A stretch of DNA of 64,000 nucleotides, taken from the NCBI RefSeq assembly GCF_014196455.1, contig NZ_JACIDS010000001.1:930001-994000 (forward strand). Direction: 5' to 3'. The notes under the pieces were generated by a model, which saw nothing but the letters and a program-made list of their open reading frames with translations, was not told the DNA's origin and ran no database searches. A program made the position numbers and the translations under genes. Below, one piece after another: positions 9,222-18,070 of the stretch; position 1 is the first letter of the stretch, and each line of letters begins with the position of its first letter. The DNA comes from Kaistia hirudinis (GTDB taxonomy: Bacteria; Pseudomonadota; Alphaproteobacteria; Rhizobiales; Kaistiaceae).

Positions 9222-9365
9222 GAGTTTCTGCGTAACGTCGGCGAACGGACATGGTCGCCGCGACGATCTTTTTTCGTCGTGGAACCCGACCTCCCGCGCT
9301 GGCTGAATGCGTCTGGAAACACTATATTTAGAGTTCCTGCGTAAGGTCGCCTACAAGATGATGGT
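9222..9365 (+). repeat. Imperfect direct repeat upstream of nrdJ
   Basis: A segment starting GAGTTTCTGCGTAACGTCG at 9222 recurs at 9331 as GAGTTCCTGCGTAAGGTCG, 109 bp apart. Both copies end about 12-15 bases later in ATGGT. About 17 of the first 19 positions agree. The second copy abuts the NrdR-like box. It may be a duplicated regulatory element; its function is unknown. Confidence 0.55.
9319..9334. promoter_or_regulatory. NrdR-box-like operator
   Basis: ACACTATATTTAGAGT closely matches the family consensus for NrdR boxes (acaCwAtATaTwGtgt). It lies about 150 bp upstream of nrdJ. NrdR boxes usually come in pairs spaced about 31 bp apart; I saw no good partner, which lowers confidence. The TATATT within it could also serve as a -10 element. 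Confidence 0.6.
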
Positions 9366-9480
9366 TCTCCGGGGCCACATCGGCGGGCAGCGTTGGACAT
9401 GAACTGGTGCCGGCCTATGCTGTGAGGTCGGCCCATGGCGGGCATTTCCCGCCATGCGAGACAAAGAGGCTTTGACCAGG

Positions 9481-12400
9481 ATGCGGATCGAACGTCGCTA
9501 CACCACCGAAGGCCAGTCGGCGTATGCGGGTATCGAGTTTCGGACCACCAAGAGCGAGATCCGCAATCCGGACGGCTCGATCGTGTTTCGCCTCGAAGGC
9601 ATCGCGGTGCCGTCGAGCTGGAGCCAGGTGGCGAGCGACATCATCGCCCAGAAATATTTCCGCAAGGCCGGCGTCCCCGCGCGGCTGAAGCGCGTCGAGG
9701 AAAACGACGTCCCCTCCTTCCTGTGGCGCTCGGTCGCCGACGAGAAGGCGCTGGCGGCGCTGCCGGAGAACGAGCGCAGCGTCGGCGAGGTCGATTCCCG
9801 CCAGGTCTTCGACCGTCTCGCCGGCACCTGGACCTATTGGGGCTGGAAGGGCGGCTATTTCGACGGCGAGGCCGATGCCGCCGCCTTCTATGACGAGCTG
9901 CGCTTCATGCTCGCGACCCAGAAGGTCGCGCCGAATTCGCCGCAGTGGTTCAACACCGGCCTGCATTGGGCCTATGGCATCGACGGGCCGAGCCAGGGCC
10001 ATTTCTATGTCGACTTCAAGACCGGCAAGCTGACGAAGTCGAAGACCGCCTACGAGCATCCGCAGCCGCATGCCTGCTTCATCCAGTCCGTGCAGGACGA
10101 CCTCGTCAATGAGGGCGGCATCATGGACCTTTGGGTGCGCGAGGCGCGCCTGTTCAAGTATGGCTCCGGCACCGGCTCCAATTTCTCGCGCCTGCGTGGC
10201 GAGGGCGAGCGGCTCTCCGGCGGCGGCAAGTCGTCCGGCCTGATGAGCTTCCTGAAGATCGGCGACCGCGCCGCGGGCGCGATCAAGTCGGGCGGCACGA
10301 CCCGCCGCGCCGCCAAGATGGTGGTGGTCGATGCCGACCATCCGGATATCGAGAACTACATCAATTGGAAGGTGCGCGAGGAGCAGAAGGTCGCCGCGCT
10401 CGTCACCGGCTCCAAGATCAATGCGCAGCACCTCAAGGCCATCCTCAAGGCCTGCGTCAATTGCGAGGGCTCGGGCGATGATTGCTTCGACCCGGCCAAG
10501 AACCCGGCCCTGAAGCGCGAGATCCGCGCCGCGAAGAAGGCGATGGTGCCGCAGAACTATGTCCTGCGCGTCATCCAGTTCGCGAAGCAGGGCTACACCG
10601 ACATCGACTTCCCGATCTACGACACCGATTGGGATAGCGAGGCCTATCTGACCGTCTCGGGCCAGAACTCGAACAATTCCGTCTCGATCTCGAACGAGTT
10701 CCTCCGCGCGGTCGAGACCGATGGCGACTGGAAGCTGATCCGCCGCACCGACGGCAAGGTCGCCAAGACGCTGAAGGCGCGCGATCTCTGGGAGCAGATC
10801 GGCTATGCCGCCTGGGCTTCCGCCGATCCGGGCCTGCATTTCAACACCACCATGAATGAGTGGCACACCAGCCCGGCTTCGGGGCGCATCAACGCCTCCA
10901 ATCCGTGCTCGGAATATATGTTCCTCGACGATACCGCCTGCAACCTGGCGTCGCTGAACCTGCTGCAGTTTCGCGCTGCGGACGGCGTCTTCGACGTCGA
11001 GGCCTATGAGCATGCCTGCCGGCTGTGGACGGTCGTGCTCGAGATCTCCGTGCTGATGGCGCAGTTCCCGTCGAAGGAGATCGCGGAACTCTCCTACGAA
11101 TTCCGCACGCTCGGCCTCGGCTACGCCAATATCGGCGGCCTGCTGATGACCTCCGGCATTCCCTATGACTCGGCGGAAGGCCGCGCCATTTGCGGCGCGC
11201 TGACCGCGATCATGACCGGCGTTGCCTATGCCACCTCGGCCGAGATGGCCAAGGAGCTCGGCGCCTTCCCGGGCTATGCGAAGAACCGCGAGCCGATGCT
11301 CAAGGTCATCCGCAACCATCGTCGCGCCGCCTATGCCGAAGTCGCCGGCTATGAGGGCCTGACCGTCTTCCCGGTGCCGCTCGACCATGACTCGCTCAAG
11401 GACAAGCGCCTTTCGGAGCGCGCCAAGGCGACCTGGGATCGCGCGCTGGAGCTCGGCGAGGCGCATGGCTACCGCAATGCGCAGGCGACGGTGATCGCGC
11501 CGACCGGCACGATCGGCCTCGTCATGGATTGCGACACCACCGGCATCGAGCCCGACTTCGCGCTGGTGAAGTTCAAGAAGCTGGCCGGCGGCGGCTATTT
11601 CAAGATCATCAACCGCGCGGTTCCCGAGGCGCTGCGGCAGCTCGGCTATGCCGAGCACCAGATCGCCGAGATCGAGGCCTATGCGGTCGGTCACGGCTCG
11701 CTGAAGCAGGCGCCCGGCGTCAATACGAGCGCGCTGAAGGCCAAGGGCTTCACCGACGAGGTGCTGGAGAAGGTCGAGGGTTCGCTCGTCGCCGCCTTCG
11801 ACATCAAGTTCGTCTTCAACAAGTGGAACCTCGGCGAGGCCTTCTGCAAGGATGTGCTCGGCTTCTCCGATGCGGAGTTGAACGACCCGACCTTCGAGAT
11901 CCTGCCTGCGCTCGGATTCTCCAAGAAGGAGATCGAGGCCGCGAACATCCATGTCTGCGGCGCGATGACGCTCGAGGGCGCGCCCTTCCTCAAGACCGAG
12001 CACTATGCCGTGTTCGACTGCGCCAATCCCTGCGGCAAGCTCGGCAAGCGCTATCTCTCGGTCGAGAGCCACATCCGCATGATGGCGGCGGCGCAGCCCT
12101 TCATTTCGGGCGCGATCTCCAAGACCATCAACATGCCGAACGATGCGACGGTGGAAGAGGCGAAGAGCGCCTACATGCTGTCGTGGAAGCTCGGCCTCAA
12201 GGCCAATGCGCTCTATCGCGACGGTTCGAAGCTGTCGCAGCCGCTGAATTCGCAGCTCCTCGCCGATGACGAGGACGATGCGGAGGACGCCGCCGAGGCG
12301 CTGGTCGCCAAGCCCGCCGCCGCCCGCGCCGAGCAGATCGCGGAGCGGATCGTCGAGCGCATCGTCGAGGTGCGCAAGCGCGAGAAGATGCCGGATCGCC

Positions 12401-13185
12401 GCAAGGGCTACACCCAGAAGGCGATGGTCGGCGGCCACAAGGTGTATCTGCGCACCGGCGAATATAATGACGGCCGCCTCGGCGAGATCTTCATCGACAT
12501 GCACAAGGAAGGCTCCGCCTTCCGCGCGCTGATGGACAGCTTCTCGATCGCGGTCTCGGTCGGCCTGCAATATGGCGTGCCGCTCGACGTGTTCGTGAAC
12601 GCCTTCACCTTCACGCGCTTCGAGCCGGCTGGCATGGTGACGGGCAATGACGCGATCAAGAATGCGACGTCGATCCTCGACTATATCTTCCGCGAGCTCG
12701 CCGTCTCCTATCTCGACCGCTACGACCTCGCCCATGTGAACCCCGACGACATCGACACGACCACGGTCGGCGGCGATGCGCCGGAGAAGCCGGCCGAGAT
12801 TTCGCACGGCCTCGTCCGCGGCAAGACCGAGCGCTTCAAGCTCGTCGAGCGCGCTGCCGAGCCCAAGGGCTCTGCCGGCGGCCCGGCCACGCTCGGCAAG
12901 GTGATGCCGCTGCGCGCCGGCACGGCGGGCAACACGGCGACCGCCTTCAAGCGCGACCTCGCCGTCGAGCCCGAGGCGGAGCTTGCCACCGGCTATGCCG
13001 AGCCGGCGGAAGCAGCCCCCGCCCCGTCCGCCGCCCCCAAGGCGACCAAGGCCGAAAAAGCCGCGATCGCCCGCATGAAGGGCTATGAGGGCGAAAGCTG
13101 CACCGAATGCGGCAACTTCACCATGGTGCGCAACGGCACCTGCCTGAAGTGCGATACCTGCGGCAATACGAGCGGGTGCTCGTAG
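9481..13185 (+). CDS. nrdJ: Vitamin B12-dependent (class II) ribonucleotide reductase
   Basis: Adenosylcobalamin-dependent enzyme that reduces ribonucleotides to deoxyribonucleotides without needing oxygen or an iron subunit. At 1234 aa it fits the large rhizobial NrdJ. It contains the reductase core with NPCSE (Cys476, Glu478) and the [21 protein letters not shown] loop. Its C-terminal zinc-ribbon-like tail has paired cysteines (CTECG and CLKCDTCG) and ends GCS; such tails re-reduce the active site. ATG 9481 ([13 protein letters not shown]) is chosen because homologues begin there; an in-frame ATG at 9454 would add nine unconserved residues. An Ala-rich low-complexity segment precedes the zinc tail. 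It is probably under NrdR control (upstream box). Confidence 0.96.
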   Translation: MRIERRYTTEGQSAYAGIEFRTTKSEIRNPDGSIVFRLEGIAVPSSWSQVASDIIAQKYFRKAGVPARLKRVEENDVPSFLWRSVADEKALAALPENERSVGEVDSRQVFDRLAGTWTYWGWKGGYFDGEADAAAFYDELRFMLATQKVAPNSPQWFNTGLHWAYGIDGPSQGHFYVDFKTGKLTKSKTAYEHPQPHACFIQSVQDDLVNEGGIMDLWVREARLFKYGSGTGSNFSRLRGEGERLSGGGKSSGLMSFLKIGDRAAGAIKSGGTTRRAAKMVVVDADHPDIENYINWKVREEQKVAALVTGSKINAQHLKAILKACVNCEGSGDDCFDPAKNPALKREIRAAKKAMVPQNYVLRVIQFAKQGYTDIDFPIYDTDWDSEAYLTVSGQNSNNSVSISNEFLRAVETDGDWKLIRRTDGKVAKTLKARDLWEQIGYAAWASADPGLHFNTTMNEWHTSPASGRINASNPCSEYMFLDDTACNLASLNLLQFRAADGVFDVEAYEHACRLWTVVLEISVLMAQFPSKEIAELSYEFRTLGLGYANIGGLLMTSGIPYDSAEGRAICGALTAIMTGVAYATSAEMAKELGAFPGYAKNREPMLKVIRNHRRAAYAEVAGYEGLTVFPVPLDHDSLKDKRLSERAKATWDRALELGEAHGYRNAQATVIAPTGTIGLVMDCDTTGIEPDFALVKFKKLAGGGYFKIINRAVPEALRQLGYAEHQIAEIEAYAVGHGSLKQAPGVNTSALKAKGFTDEVLEKVEGSLVAAFDIKFVFNKWNLGEAFCKDVLGFSDAELNDPTFEILPALGFSKKEIEAANIHVCGAMTLEGAPFLKTEHYAVFDCANPCGKLGKRYLSVESHIRMMAAAQPFISGAISKTINMPNDATVEEAKSAYMLSWKLGLKANALYRDGSKLSQPLNSQLLADDEDDAEDAAEALVAKPAAARAEQIAERIVERIVEVRKREKMPDRRKGYTQKAMVGGHKVYLRTGEYNDGRLGEIFIDMHKEGSAFRALMDSFSIAVSVGLQYGVPLDVFVNAFTFTRFEPAGMVTGNDAIKNATSILDYIFRELAVSYLDRYDLAHVNPDDIDTTTVGGDAPEKPAEISHGLVRGKTERFKLVERAAEPKGSAGGPATLGKVMPLRAGTAGNTATAFKRDLAVEPEAELATGYAEPAEAAPAPSAAPKATKAEKAAIARMKGYEGESCTECGNFTMVRNGTCLKCDTCGNTSGCS

Positions 13186-13199
13186 GTCGAGAACCAATC

Positions 13200-13245
13200 T
13201 TGTCGCCCCGGCGATATGCCCCTATCTTGGGTGCATATCGCCGGG
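13200..13245 (+). promoter_or_regulatory. Promoter overlapped by inverted repeat (TA operon autoregulation)
   Basis: TTGTCG at 13200-13205 and TATCTT at 13223-13228 are 17 bases apart. A perfect 13-bp inverted repeat (CCCGGCGATATGC at 13207-13219, GCATATCGCCGGG at 13233-13245) covers the spacer and flanks the -10. It ends 10 bp before the antitoxin start. This is the layout expected when a DNA-binding antitoxin represses its own operon. Confidence 0.75.
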
Positions 13246-13255
13246 AGCAAGATCG

Positions 13256-13684
13256 GTGTCCTATCATCATGAACTCGAAATCGTCGGCGGCGAGGCGATC
13301 GTCGGCCATGCCGTGCGTAGCCGGCGCGATCTGGTCGATGCGGTTCGCGGCGGATTGCCGATCGGCACGATCGAGCATGTCGTCGCCAGCGGGCGGTTGA
13401 GTCTCGCCGAAGTCGATGCCGTCGTGTTGCCGCGAAAGACGCTCTCGCACCGCAAGACGATCGGTACGCTGACGCCGGACCAGTCCGACCGGCTCATGCG
13501 CGCGGCCGGCATCATCGCAACCGCAGAAGAGATCTTCGGATCGAAGGAGAAGGCCGGCCGCTGGCTGCGCCGTCCGACGACCGCGCTCGATGGCGAGGCG
13601 CCGATCGCGCTGCTCGACACCGCCCAGGGCACCCTCATCGTCCGGGACCTGCTCGCACGGATCGATCACGGCCTCGCCGCCTGA
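13256..13684 (+). CDS. Xre/MbcA/ParS-type antitoxin (DUF2384)
   Basis: Antitoxin of a type II RES-Xre pair, 142 aa. The N-terminal part is an Xre-like helical DNA-binding region (LPIGTIEHVVASGRLSLAEVDAVV). The C-terminal DUF2384 toxin-binding region reads AEEIFGSKEKAGRWLRRPTTALDGEAPIALLDT. The start is GTG at 13256. The stop overlaps the start of the toxin gene by one base (TGATG), indicating translational coupling. The GTG follows a promoter embedded in a 13-bp inverted repeat, supporting autorepression by this protein. Confidence 0.9.
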   Translation: MSYHHELEIVGGEAIVGHAVRSRRDLVDAVRGGLPIGTIEHVVASGRLSLAEVDAVVLPRKTLSHRKTIGTLTPDQSDRLMRAAGIIATAEEIFGSKEKAGRWLRRPTTALDGEAPIALLDTAQGTLIVRDLLARIDHGLAA

Positions 13685-14127
13685 TGATCGTCTGGCGGAT
13701 CTGCCGTGCGGCACATGCCGATCTGCTGGGCGAAGGCGCGCGGCTCTACGGCGGTCGCTGGAATACGCCCGGTCACCCGATGATCTATACGGCCGAAGCC
13801 GCGGCGCTCGCCGTGCTGGAGGTGCGGGTTCACCTCGATCTGACGCCAGACCTGCTTCCGGATGACTACCTTCTGATCGGTATCGAGACCGGCGACACTC
13901 CGCCCGAGATGGTGCCGAAGATCCCTGACGACCCGGCCGCCTTCGGCGACGATTGGCTGGCGACGCGGCGAAGCGCTTTGCTGCATGTCCCATCCGTGAT
14001 CGTTCCAGAAAGCGCCAACTTGCTCATCAATCCCCGGCATCCGGGCGCGGAGACCCTTCGCATCGTCAGCCGCCGTCCGTTTCGTTTCGACGATCGCCTC
14101 TGGCGGCCGCTTTCGTTCCATCAGTGA
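13684..14127 (+). CDS. RES-domain toxin (NAD+-depleting family)
   Basis: Toxin partner of the preceding antitoxin, 147 aa. Characterised RES toxins (MbcT and relatives) degrade or phosphorylyse NAD+ in the cytoplasm. Features of the family are visible: WRICR at the start, GEGARLYGGRWNTPGHPMIYTAE (the R..GGRWN motif), ALAVLEVRVHL, and a late SANLLINPRHP segment. The length is normal, with no frameshift, so it may be active. It is translationally coupled to the antitoxin. Two stop codons in tandem (TGATAA) end it. Confidence 0.91.
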   Translation: MIVWRICRAAHADLLGEGARLYGGRWNTPGHPMIYTAEAAALAVLEVRVHLDLTPDLLPDDYLLIGIETGDTPPEMVPKIPDDPAAFGDDWLATRRSALLHVPSVIVPESANLLINPRHPGAETLRIVSRRPFRFDDRLWRPLSFHQ

Positions 14128-14668
14128 TAAGAGGCTTCAGGAAACCCGCGCCGGCAGTCAGAAGAAGCGCGCAGCCTTCGGCGCCGCCGCCGGCCAACAC
14201 CTTCATCCCCGCCGGCCTTGGCCGCAGGGTTGTGAGCGAAGAGGTCGCGCGGGGCGGCCGAGTGCCCGCGCGCGGGCGGCGCGCCGGCTGAATTGGATAG
14301 ATGAGGTGCCCGAGCCGCCCGTTTACGGCAGCCGGCGCCCCGCGCCGACGAGATCTGCGACCGGTACCGATGGACCGTGGGTGTTTCGTTGCTGGGTCAC
14401 CCGGCGGCACGTCCCACGCCAGCCTCCGCCTTACGGAAGAAGCCCAACGCCCGCCGCTGGCCCACGTGTACGGACCCAGCGCATCGGAGTTCCAGCCGCC
14501 CTTTGGGGCGAGGCACGTGACCCCTCGCCCCAAGGCCCGCCGAGCCCCACCCGCAAACGGAACGACCGGTTCGCCCTCTTCGGTGGACGGGGATGAGGCA
14601 AGTATGCGCCCGCTAGGAGGGGGCGGGGATAGATTATTTTCGCCCGGAACCGACACGCCCGCCCTCGC
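14128..14668. other. Unassigned non-coding region
   Basis: These 541 GC-rich bases separate the RES toxin from the convergently oriented ABC permease. Open frames occur on both strands, but none resembles a known protein or has a supported start. The region contains a strong hairpin at 14501-14535 and two CACGTG hexamers (14463 and 14514). It shows no recognisable tRNA, SRP RNA, RNase P RNA or tmRNA core. It may be an uncharacterised RNA or decayed sequence. Confidence 0.5.
14501..14535. other. Strong hairpin in the 14.1-14.7 kb region
   Basis: The left arm CTTTGGGGCGAGG (14501-14513) and right arm CCTCGCCCCAAGG (14523-14535) form a 13-bp stem whose only non-Watson-Crick position is one G.U wobble. 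The loop is nine bases (CACGTGACC). No T-tract follows on either strand, so it is not an ordinary intrinsic terminator for either convergent neighbour. Confidence 0.6.
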
Positions 14669-15874
14669 CTATTCGTGTCGCAGTGCCTCGATCGGGTCGA
14701 GATGGGCGGCGCGGCGGGCTGGGAAATAGCCGAAGATCATGCCGATCGCCGCCGAGAAGGCGAAGGCGAGGATGATGATCGCGGGGCTGACGACGAAGGG
14801 CACGCCGAGCGCCGTCACGGTCGCAAAGGCGAGGCCGAGGCCGAGCAGGATGCCGGCGAGGCCGCCGAACAGCGACAGCACCGTCGCCTCGACGAGGAAC
14901 TGCGTCAGCACCTGCCCTTCCAGCGCGCCGATGGCGAGGCGGATGCCGATCTCGCGCGTACGCTCCGTCACCGAGACGAGCATGATGTTCATGATGCCGA
15001 TGCCGCCGACCAGCAGGCTGACGGCCGCGACGGCGCCAAGCAGGCCGGTGAGCAGCGTCGTCGTTCCCGTCACGGTCTCCAGCATCTGCGTCATGTCGTT
15101 GACGGTGAAATCATCCTCCTTGCCGGCGATGATGCCGCGCCGCTCACGCAGCAGCCGCTCCAGATCGCTCTGGACCTTGGACGTCGAGACGCCGTCGCGG
15201 GCCGAGACGACGACGACCGCGACATCGGTATTCCCGGCGATGCGGCGCTGGAAGGTGCGGAGCGGCATCAGCACGACGTCGTCCTGGTCGCTGCCCATGC
15301 CGGACTGGCCCTTCCTGGCCAGCGTGCCAATCACCTCGCAGGAGATCTTGCCGACGCGGATCGACTGGCCGAGCGGATCGGTCGAGCCGAACAGCTTGGA
15401 GCGCACCGTCTGGCCGATGATGCAGACGGCGCGGCCGCCACGCTCGTCGCTGTCGAGGAAGCCGCGCCCGCTCGCAATGTCCCAGTCGAGCGCCGTCAGA
15501 TAAGCGGCATTGGTTCCCGTAATCGAGGATGTCCGGCTCTCGCCGCCGAAGATCACGGTCTGGCTCGACTGGGTGAGCGGCGCGACGGCGCGCAGGCCCG
15601 TCACCTGATCTTCGATCGCGGTGACGTCGCGCGCATTGAACGATTTGGCCGTTGTGCTGGCGCGGCCCGGACCGAACTGGCCGGGCCGGGCGAAGAGCAG
15701 GTTCGAGCCGAGCTTCGAGATCTCGGAGGTGACCTTGGCCGTCGTGCCATTGCCCACCGTGACCATGGCGATGACGGCGGCAACGCCGATGACGATGCCG
15801 AGTACGGTGAGGAAGGAACGCAGCTTGTTGCGACGGATCGCCTTGAGCGCGAGCTTGAACGCCTCATAGAGCAT
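14669..15874 (-). CDS. MacB-like ABC transporter permease
   Basis: Inner-membrane permease of the MacB/FtsX type, 401 aa. It has one N-terminal membrane helix ([25 protein letters not shown]), a large periplasmic MacB_PCD domain, and a C-terminal FtsX domain with three helices that contains the signature [17 protein letters not shown] 15874 ([20 protein letters not shown]) is chosen over an upstream ATG. It overlaps the ATPase gene by 11 bp, so the two are translationally linked. Unlike E. coli MacB, the ATPase and permease are separate proteins. With the adaptor it should form a tripartite exporter of unknown substrate. Confidence 0.92.
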   Translation of the reverse strand: MLYEAFKLALKAIRRNKLRSFLTVLGIVIGVAAVIAMVTVGNGTTAKVTSEISKLGSNLLFARPGQFGPGRASTTAKSFNARDVTAIEDQVTGLRAVAPLTQSSQTVIFGGESRTSSITGTNAAYLTALDWDIASGRGFLDSDERGGRAVCIIGQTVRSKLFGSTDPLGQSIRVGKISCEVIGTLARKGQSGMGSDQDDVVLMPLRTFQRRIAGNTDVAVVVVSARDGVSTSKVQSDLERLLRERRGIIAGKEDDFTVNDMTQMLETVTGTTTLLTGLLGAVAAVSLLVGGIGIMNIMLVSVTERTREIGIRLAIGALEGQVLTQFLVEATVLSLFGGLAGILLGLGLAFATVTALGVPFVVSPAIIILAFAFSAAIGMIFGYFPARRAAHLDPIEALRHE

Positions 15875-16583
15875 GGGCCGGCTCCGCGCGTTCCTCGTCG
15901 GATTCGATCCGCCCATCGACGAAGCGGATGGTGCGGCGCGCATGGGCGGCGATATCCGGCTCATGCGTGACCATGATCACGGTGATACCCTGCTCGCGGT
16001 TGAGCGCCGTGACGAGTTCCATGATCTCGGCAGAGGTGCGCGTATCGAGATTGCCGGTGGGCTCGTCGGCGAGCAGCACAGCCGGATCAGTGACGATGGC
16101 GCGGGCGATCGCGACGCGCTGCTGCTGGCCGCCGGAGAGCTGCGACGGCGTGTGATCGGCGCGGCCGGAGAGGCCGACGCGGGCCAGCGCCGCCAGCGCG
16201 CGCTGCCGCCGCTCGGCCGCCTCCATGCCGCGATAGACCAGCGGCAGCTCGACATTCTCCACCGCCGAGGTGCGCGCGAGCAGGTTGAAGCCCTGAAAGA
16301 CGAAGCCGAGCATATGGCGGCGCAGCAGCGTGAGCTGCGCCCGTTCGAGCGTCGTGGTCGGGATGCCGGCAAAGAGATATTCGCCCGAGCTCGGCGTATC
16401 GAGGCAGCCGAGGATGTTCATGGTCGTCGACTTGCCGGAGCCGGACGGTCCCATGATCGCGACGAATTCGCCGGTATCGATGGTGAAGCTGACGCCGTCC
16501 AGCGCGGCGACGCGCGCCTCGCCCTCGCCATAGACCTTGGCGACGTCGCGAAACTCGATCAGCGGCGCCTCGCTCACGGCCAC
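15864..16583 (-). CDS. MacB/LolD-like ABC transporter ATP-binding protein
   Basis: ATPase of 239 aa that powers the neighbouring permease from the cytoplasmic face. Visible are Walker [10 protein letters not shown] (about residues 45-53), the Q-loop region FVFQGFNLL, the signature LSGGQQQR, Walker [10 protein letters not shown] and the H-loop VTHEPD. It belongs to the MacB/LolD subclass by sequence pattern. It lies in an operon adaptor-ATPase-permease: four bases separate it from the adaptor stop and it overlaps the permease start. Confidence 0.94.
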   Translation of the reverse strand: MAVSEAPLIEFRDVAKVYGEGEARVAALDGVSFTIDTGEFVAIMGPSGSGKSTTMNILGCLDTPSSGEYLFAGIPTTTLERAQLTLLRRHMLGFVFQGFNLLARTSAVENVELPLVYRGMEAAERRQRALAALARVGLSGRADHTPSQLSGGQQQRVAIARAIVTDPAVLLADEPTGNLDTRTSAEIMELVTALNREQGITVIMVTHEPDIAAHARRTIRFVDGRIESDEERAEPAHAL

Positions 16584-16587
16584 CGCC

Positions 16588-17871
16588 TCAACCCGCCTTG
16601 GTGGCGTCGACGATCAGCGCGTCGCCGGGCTTGATGTCGCCGGAGCGCACGGCCGTGCGGCTGCCGTCCGAGGCGCCGATCTCGATCGTGACGGAGACGG
16701 GCACGCCGTCCCGCAGCACCCAGACCGTCCGCCCATGTCCGGTCGGCTCCGCATTGGTCATCGGCGCCGAGCGCGGCGCGCGGAAGAACAGGAAGCCGCC
16801 GCCCGAGGCGTCCGTCGTCGGCGGCGCGTAGCGCAAGGCCGCGTTCGGAATGAGCGTCGCGTTCTGGACCTCGTTGACGACGATGTCGGCAGTGGCGGTC
16901 ATGCCGGGGCGCAGCAGCAGCTCCGAATTGTCGACGGAGAGCAGCGCCTTGTAGGTGACGACGTTCTGCACCGTCTCGGACACGAAGCGCACGTCCTTGA
17001 TCGCCGCGGGGAAGACGCGGTCGGGGAAGGCGTCGACCGTGAAGGTGGCCTTCTGGCCGATCTTGACCTGGCCGACATCGGCCTCGTCGACATCGACGCG
17101 CAGTTCCATCTTGGCGAGGTCGCCGGCGAGGACGAACAGCACCGGCGCGGAGAGGGACGCGGCGACGGTCGCGCCCGGATCGACGCTGCGCGTCAGCACG
17201 ACACCGTCGATCGGCGAGACGATCTTGGCCTTGGTGAGATTGGTTTCGGCGAGGCGCAGATTGGCCTCCGCGGCATCCACCTCGGCCTTGGCGGCGTCGA
17301 CGGCCGCGATGGCGGCATCATAGTTGGCCTGCGCGTCGATGAGCTCCTGCGAGGACGAGACATTGCGGTCGACGAGCACCTTCTTGCTGTCGAGCACGTT
17401 CTTCATCTGCGCGATCACGGCCTGCAGCTTGGCGACCGTGGCATTCGCGGCGGCGAGCTTGGCCCGCGCGCTGTCGACATTCACTTCGAGCGTGTCGGTC
17501 ACGAGCTCGGCGAGGACATCACCCGTCTTCACGCGGCTGTTGTAGTCGACGAACACCGATTTCACCCGGCCGGAGAGTTCGCTCGACACATCCACCTGCT
17601 CGATCGGCTGGATCGAGCCCGTGGCCGTGACGGTGACGGTCAGGTCGCCGGTCGTCGCCTTGTCGGTGGTGTAGACATAGGACGTGCCGCCGCGGCCGAA
17701 AAAGAACCAGGCCGCGAGCGCCGCCACGACGAGGACGACGAGCCCGATGGCGAGGCGGCGCAGCAGCCGGCCGCGTGGACGCCGCCCTGCCGGCGCACCG
17801 AGGATCGCCTTCAGCGCCTCGGTGGAGGGCCTGTTTGCCGCCTTCTGGTCTTGTTCGCTCATGGGTCTCAT
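16588..17871 (-). CDS. MacA-like periplasmic adaptor (HlyD/RND membrane fusion protein)
   Basis: Membrane-fusion protein of the MacA type, 427 aa. One N-terminal membrane helix (LVVLVVAALAAWFFFG) follows a basic cytoplasmic end. The lipoyl-like half motifs flank a coiled-coil hairpin rich in Ala, Lys and Asp (about 150-250). Beta-barrel and membrane-proximal domains follow (DPGATVAASLSAPVLFVLAGDLAKMELRVDVDEADVG is the family pattern, split here by position only). It links the ABC pair to an outer-membrane channel, none of which is encoded nearby. ATG 17862 (MSEQDQ) is an alternative start nine bases downstream. Confidence 0.92.
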   Translation of the reverse strand: MRPMSEQDQKAANRPSTEALKAILGAPAGRRPRGRLLRRLAIGLVVLVVAALAAWFFFGRGGTSYVYTTDKATTGDLTVTVTATGSIQPIEQVDVSSELSGRVKSVFVDYNSRVKTGDVLAELVTDTLEVNVDSARAKLAAANATVAKLQAVIAQMKNVLDSKKVLVDRNVSSSQELIDAQANYDAAIAAVDAAKAEVDAAEANLRLAETNLTKAKIVSPIDGVVLTRSVDPGATVAASLSAPVLFVLAGDLAKMELRVDVDEADVGQVKIGQKATFTVDAFPDRVFPAAIKDVRFVSETVQNVVTYKALLSVDNSELLLRPGMTATADIVVNEVQNATLIPNAALRYAPPTTDASGGGFLFFRAPRSAPMTNAEPTGHGRTVWVLRDGVPVSVTIEIGASDGSRTAVRSGDIKPGDALIVDATKAG

Positions 17872-17910
17872 AGCTGCTGCCGAATGGAGCCACTCCTAGC
17901 AGTTGCAGAA

Positions 17911-17939
17911 ATTCTTGGTCAAACAATGACTTGTATCAA
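17911..17939 (-). promoter_or_regulatory. Candidate promoter of the MacAB-like operon
   Basis: On the minus strand TTGATA (17939-17934) and AAGAAT (17916-17911) are 17 bases apart, about 40 bp upstream of the adaptor start. An inverted repeat GTCA-N5-TGAC (17918-17930) lies in the spacer and might be an operator. By-eye match only. Confidence 0.4.
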
Positions 17940-18070
17940 ACGTAAGCGCATCGTGTCGCTTTGTTGCCAGCCGATCACGAAGGCATGAACGTCGGCGGTG
18001 TAACCGGGAAGACCGTTTCAGCGTATTGCGGTCAGATCGACCCCGAACCATTGGCGAAGGACCGCACCGG

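Larger units (their letters stand above)
8769..9480 (+). other. Long non-coding region upstream of nrdJ
   Basis: These 712 bases carry no credible gene. They contain a hairpin at 8949-8968 (GTCCT/AGGAC arms), a small one at 8998-9010 (CCCTG-TCG-CAGGG), and a CGACGA/TCGTCG hairpin at 9261-9279 with a T-rich loop. They also hold a direct repeat (9222 and 9331) and an NrdR-box-like site (9319-9334). I looked for the conserved B12-box and core of a cobalamin riboswitch and did not see them. Confidence 0.6.

Noticed and set aside
8769-9480. Cobalamin riboswitch ahead of nrdJ
   Set aside because: The B12-box and the conserved core were looked for and not found.
9415-13197. Very long reverse-strand open frame (1260 codons) opposite nrdJ
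   Set aside because: It is a shadow of nrdJ created by GC-rich codon bias; the product is Arg/Leu/Ala-rich with no domain. The same holds for the long antisense frames opposite rne, trpE, the RND pump and others.
14066-14656. 196-codon reverse-strand frame covering the intergenic region at 14.1-14.7 kb
   Set aside because: It overlaps the RES toxin gene, lacks a ribosome site, and its sequence is Pro/Arg/Gly-rich with no recognisable family.
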